From SLJN01 sp964505385 (GTDB taxonomy: Bacteria > Bacteroidota > Rhodothermia > Balneolales > Natronogracilivirgulaceae), in assembly GCA_964505385.1 (NCBI GenBank), contig CAZDIA010000087.1:1-7845 (forward strand): 7,845 nucleotides of DNA, given 5' to 3'. Made by a program: the position numbers and the translations under genes. This document shows, in pieces, positions 5,404 through 7,845 of this stretch. Positions within the stretch are counted from its first letter, which is position 1. Each line of letters starts with the position of its first letter. The notes under the pieces are model-generated. The model ran no database searches, was not told the origin of the DNA, and saw only the letters and a list, made by a program, of their open reading frames with translations.

Positions 5404-7845
5404 TTATTTTACATAGGTCATGGTTTCAGTCATAACCTCTGATTCAGTTTCCAGTCTGTAAATATAACTGCCGGATGAAAGATCAATAGCGTTGAATGTA
5501 ACTTCGTAGCTACCGGCACTTTTCCTCTCATCCACCAGTGTTGCTATTTCCTGGCCAAGGTTATTGAAAACCCGCAGAAGTACTGTTGCATCTTTTGGTA
5601 ATTTAAATCGAATCTGAGTGGATGGATTGAAAGGGTTTGGATAATTCTGTTTCAGTATGAGCTCTGCCGGCTTTTGAGCGATCTGTTCAGCACTTGTGAC
5701 TTCTGCTCCCACGCCAGTGAGTATAATTTCGGCCGGGTCATCCGAATTTATGGCATTATGGGAAATATTGAGCTGACCCGAAAACACTCTGTCAGAGTCC
5801 GGATTAAAAGTCACATCCACTTCTATCTTTTCAGAAGGAGCAAGAGCTAAACTTCCCTCACCTGATGTTATGGCAAATGCTCCGCCATCGCTATCTTCGA
5901 GGAATATGGCTCCCGTTAGTTCGGCCTCTCCTTCATTTTCAATCTCAAAAGTGAGGGTTTCGGTTTCACCTTCAGTTACCTCTTCAAAATCCAACTCATC
6001 TACACTTAATGACAAAACAGGAACCGTTTCATCAAGCCCTTCACCCGAGAGATTAACTTCCACCGGGCTCACTTCATTTCCGGCATTGTGACTTATTTCA
6101 ATCACCCCGGAATAAACTGCTTCCGATTCCGGGGCAAACGTTACCTCGACGGTATGAATTTCCGAGCTTTCCAGGATGAAGTCACCGTCGCCATCAGGTA
6201 TGGTGAAGGCGTCGTCATCTTCGGTAAGTGTAACTTCTCCTGTGAGTTCGCTATCCCCTTCGTTCTCAATTTCAAAAGAAACGGACTGCATGGTATTTAA
6301 AGGAACTTCTCCAAAATCCAATTCGACTACACTTAATGACAAAACAGGAACAGGTTCATCAACCCCTTCACCCAAGAGGTTAAATTCAACCGGGTTTGGT
6401 TCATTGCCTGCATTGTGATTTATTTCAATCACACCGGAATAAGCTGCTTCCGACTCCGGAGCAAACGCTACCTCGACGGTATGTATTTCCGAGTAATCAA
6501 GGGTGAAACCACCTTCGCCTTCGGATATGCTGAAGCCATTATTATTCGAAGCAAGTGTAACCTCTCCGGTAAGTTCGGATTCTCCATCATTCTCAATTTC
6601 AAAAGAACCGGACTGCATGGTATTTGTGGGAACTTCTCCAAAATCCAATTCGTCGTCCGAAACAATAATGACAGGTGAGTCGCCATCGATACCATTTCCG
6701 GTGAGCGGTATTCTAACAGGGGTTGTTAAGTTTTCAGCATTATGGCTGATGAAAATTTCACCGGTGTAATCCTGTGTGTTATCTGGTGTGAAGGTAACTT
6801 CAACCTGTCGGGAGATCGAGGGTTCAAGACTGTAGCTGCCGCCCCCGGATTCGATTGTGAATGCACCATCACCATCAGCATCAAGCGAAACTTCACCAGA
6901 GAGTTCAGCACTACCCTGATTTTCAATTTCAAACTGAAGGCTCTGGGATCCGCCTAAAACAACTCCGCTGAAGTCAAGTTCGTCAAGAGAAACAGCGATA
7001 ACCGGCATTAGTTCTTCAGTGCCTTCACCGGTCAGAGTAACTTCTACGGGGTCGGTCAGATTATCAGCATTGTGAGAAATGTCTATCCGGCCGGAAAAAG
7101 TATCGTCGGTATCCGGGCTGAATTCCACCTGCACATCAAAATTTTCAGAGGGATCAAGATTGTAATTTCCTTCACCTGCTGTAATGGAAAACACACCATC
7201 ACCATCATCTTCCAGTGCAACTTCTACGGATAGCTGAGCACTTCCCTGATTTTCAACTTCAAACGAAAGCTGATGGGTATCCCCTTCGGTAACCGTATTG
7301 AAGTCCAGTTCATCAACGGAAACGGTAATTAGCGGTTCGGGTTCTTTGATCCCCTCGCCGATTAGTGTTACTTCGACAGGATCGCTTTCGTTGTTGGCAT
7401 TATGTTCAATTTCAAGCAATCCTGTAAAGTCCTCAACGGTATGCGGAGTGAAGTCAATTTCAACTTCGAAACTTTCTGATGGATCTACAGAATACAGGGC
7501 TCGGTCTCCTGGGTCTAAACCGACTATTTCAAAAACATCCTCGCTATCCTCCAGGAATACTTCACCTGAGAGAGAAGCATCGCCCTGGTTTTCAATTTCA
7601 AATGCAAGTCTCTGCGTAGTTTCTTCTATAACCTGCCCGAAATCGAGTTCATCTTCAGTAACCACGATAAACGGCTCGGGCTCTTCCGAACCCTGCCCGA
7701 CGAGTGAAACTTCAAAAGGGGAGGATTCATTGTCGGCGTTGTGAAAAATCTCGATATCTCCGAAATAATCGCTTGTGCCGTCCGGGGTGAACTCGACTTC
7801 CACCTCCATGGATTCAGAGGGGTTCAGGGTATAATTGCCGAGACC
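5404..7845 (-). CDS. Repeat-containing surface protein with type IX secretion tail (5' end outside window)
   Basis: The last 813 residues of a large exported protein. The frame stays open to the window edge and matches the repeat there, so the ATG at 7809 is internal. It contains one partial and six complete repeats of 109-113 residues of the Ig-like ASPM-SPD-2-HYDIN / choice-of-anchor D type. Each runs VSxDELDFGxV, FEIENxGxxELxGEV, a D-rich loop, SLxPSExxxVEVxFxPxS, FSGxIEISHNAxNxxxPVEVxLxGEG. Repeats end at position 5692. The final 95 residues include a linker and a Por-secretion tail (PF18962-like): NYPNPFNPST, RVFNNLGQEIATLVD, SGSYIYRLETES, ending TYVK. This tail directs outer-membrane export by the type IX system. 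No catalytic domain is visible, and an N-terminal functional domain may lie outside the window. The repeats are very poor in Lys/Arg and strongly acidic. Likely a stalk, adhesin or cell-surface structural protein; the function is inferred. Confidence 0.88.
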   Translation of the reverse strand, partial: GLGNYTLNPSESMEVEVEFTPDGTSDYFGDIEIFHNADNESSPFEVSLVGQGSEEPEPFIVVTEDELDFGQVIEETTQRLAFEIENQGDASLSGEVFLEDSEDVFEIVGLDPGDRALYSVDPSESFEVEIDFTPHTVEDFTGLLEIEHNANNESDPVEVTLIGEGIKEPEPLITVSVDELDFNTVTEGDTHQLSFEVENQGSAQLSVEVALEDDGDGVFSITAGEGNYNLDPSENFDVQVEFSPDTDDTFSGRIDISHNADNLTDPVEVTLTGEGTEELMPVIAVSLDELDFSGVVLGGSQSLQFEIENQGSAELSGEVSLDADGDGAFTIESGGGSYSLEPSISRQVEVTFTPDNTQDYTGEIFISHNAENLTTPVRIPLTGNGIDGDSPVIIVSDDELDFGEVPTNTMQSGSFEIENDGESELTGEVTLASNNNGFSISEGEGGFTLDYSEIHTVEVAFAPESEAAYSGVIEINHNAGNEPNPVEFNLLGEGVDEPVPVLSLSVVELDFGEVPLNTMQSVSFEIENEGDSELTGEVTLTEDDDAFTIPDGDGDFILESSEIHTVEVTFAPESEAVYSGVIEISHNAGNEVSPVEVNLSGEGLDETVPVLSLSVDELDFEEVTEGETETLTFEIENEGEAELTGAIFLEDSDGGAFAITSGEGSLALAPSEKIEVDVTFNPDSDRVFSGQLNISHNAINSDDPAEIILTGVGAEVTSAEQIAQKPAELILKQNYPNPFNPSTQIRFKLPKDATVLLRVFNNLGQEIATLVDERKSAGSYEVTFNAIDLSSGSYIYRLETESEVMTETMTYVK
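5692..7845 (-). repeat. Tandem array of about 330-bp units encoding Ig-like domains
   Basis: In protein order the units are 7845-7672 (partial), 7671-7333, 7332-7003, 7002-6673, 6672-6346, 6345-6019 and 6018-5692. Complete units encode 113, 110, 110, 109, 109 and 109 residues, so spacing is nearly constant and the frame is kept throughout. The most constant blocks are ELDF, FEIEN.G, the G-x-I strand with HNA.N, and L.G.G at each end. Linkers such as EEPEP, KEPEP and EELMP separate the domains. Confidence 0.9.
6019..6672 (-). repeat. Closely related adjacent repeat pair (327 bp each)
   Basis: Units 6346-6672 and 6019-6345 have the same length and are far more alike, in DNA and in protein, than other neighbouring units. 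By eye 77 of 109 residues are identical. Several DNA stretches are almost unchanged, for example around 6112-6170 against 6439-6497. This points to a fairly recent unit duplication or gene conversion. Confidence 0.75.

Noticed and set aside
5870..7744. Several plus-strand open frames of 70-148 codons opposite the repeat gene
   Set aside because: They recur at the repeat period, are Ser/Thr/Pro-rich low-complexity translations in antisense of acidic codons, and lack ribosome binding sites; they are shadows of the minus-strand gene.
7807..7809. ATG as the start of the repeat-rich surface protein
   Set aside because: The frame remains open upstream to 7845 and continues the repeat consensus (GNYTLNPSES). 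There is no signal peptide or ribosome binding site, so this Met is internal.
5692..7845. Repeats considered as a CRISPR or non-coding satellite array
   Set aside because: The period is about 330 bp, in frame, and encodes a conserved protein domain; there is no short repeat-spacer structure.

Overview
The window looks like a chromosomal segment of a free-living, probably marine or salt-tolerant member of the Bacteroidota/Balneolota/Rhodothermota group. The main reason is the protein encoded at the right end, which carries a C-terminal type IX secretion (Por secretion) tail with the NYPNPFNPST motif seen in that group. Moderate GC content, strong AGGAGG-type ribosome binding sites and very acidic exported proteins fit this. 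The exact genus cannot be told from the sequence.

Layout: positions 1-427 hold a strong intrinsic terminator for a gene outside the window, followed by a gene-free stretch with a structured inverted repeat. A plus-strand operon of three genes (428-2632) follows: two tandem, divergent paralogs of the YceI (lipocalin-like, exported) family, then an Acg-like nitroreductase-fold flavoprotein. Facing it on the minus strand is a small protein made of two CBS domains (2682-3119). A 245-bp divergent intergenic region with a candidate promoter leads to a membrane-anchored, UshA-like 5'-nucleotidase/metallophosphatase (3365-5365). A bidirectional terminator overlaps that gene's stop codon and also serves the convergent last gene (5404 to the window end, minus strand). 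That gene is a 5'-truncated surface protein built from about 110-residue Ig-like (ASPM-SPD-2-HYDIN / choice-of-anchor D type) repeats with a type IX sorting tail.

How the genes may work together: the Acg-like protein beside a stand-alone two-CBS protein recalls the mycobacterial dormancy/hypoxia set (Acg and Hrp1), so a stress or redox role for the first four genes is a reasonable inference, not a demonstrated one. The nucleotidase and the repeat protein appear to be separate transcription units with envelope or extracellular roles. I found no mobile element, CRISPR array, tRNA or rRNA, and nothing I can defend as a wholly new system. The most interesting points are the YceI-YceI-Acg operon, a paired cysteine gain in the second YceI, and a variable acidic loop in the surface-protein repeats.
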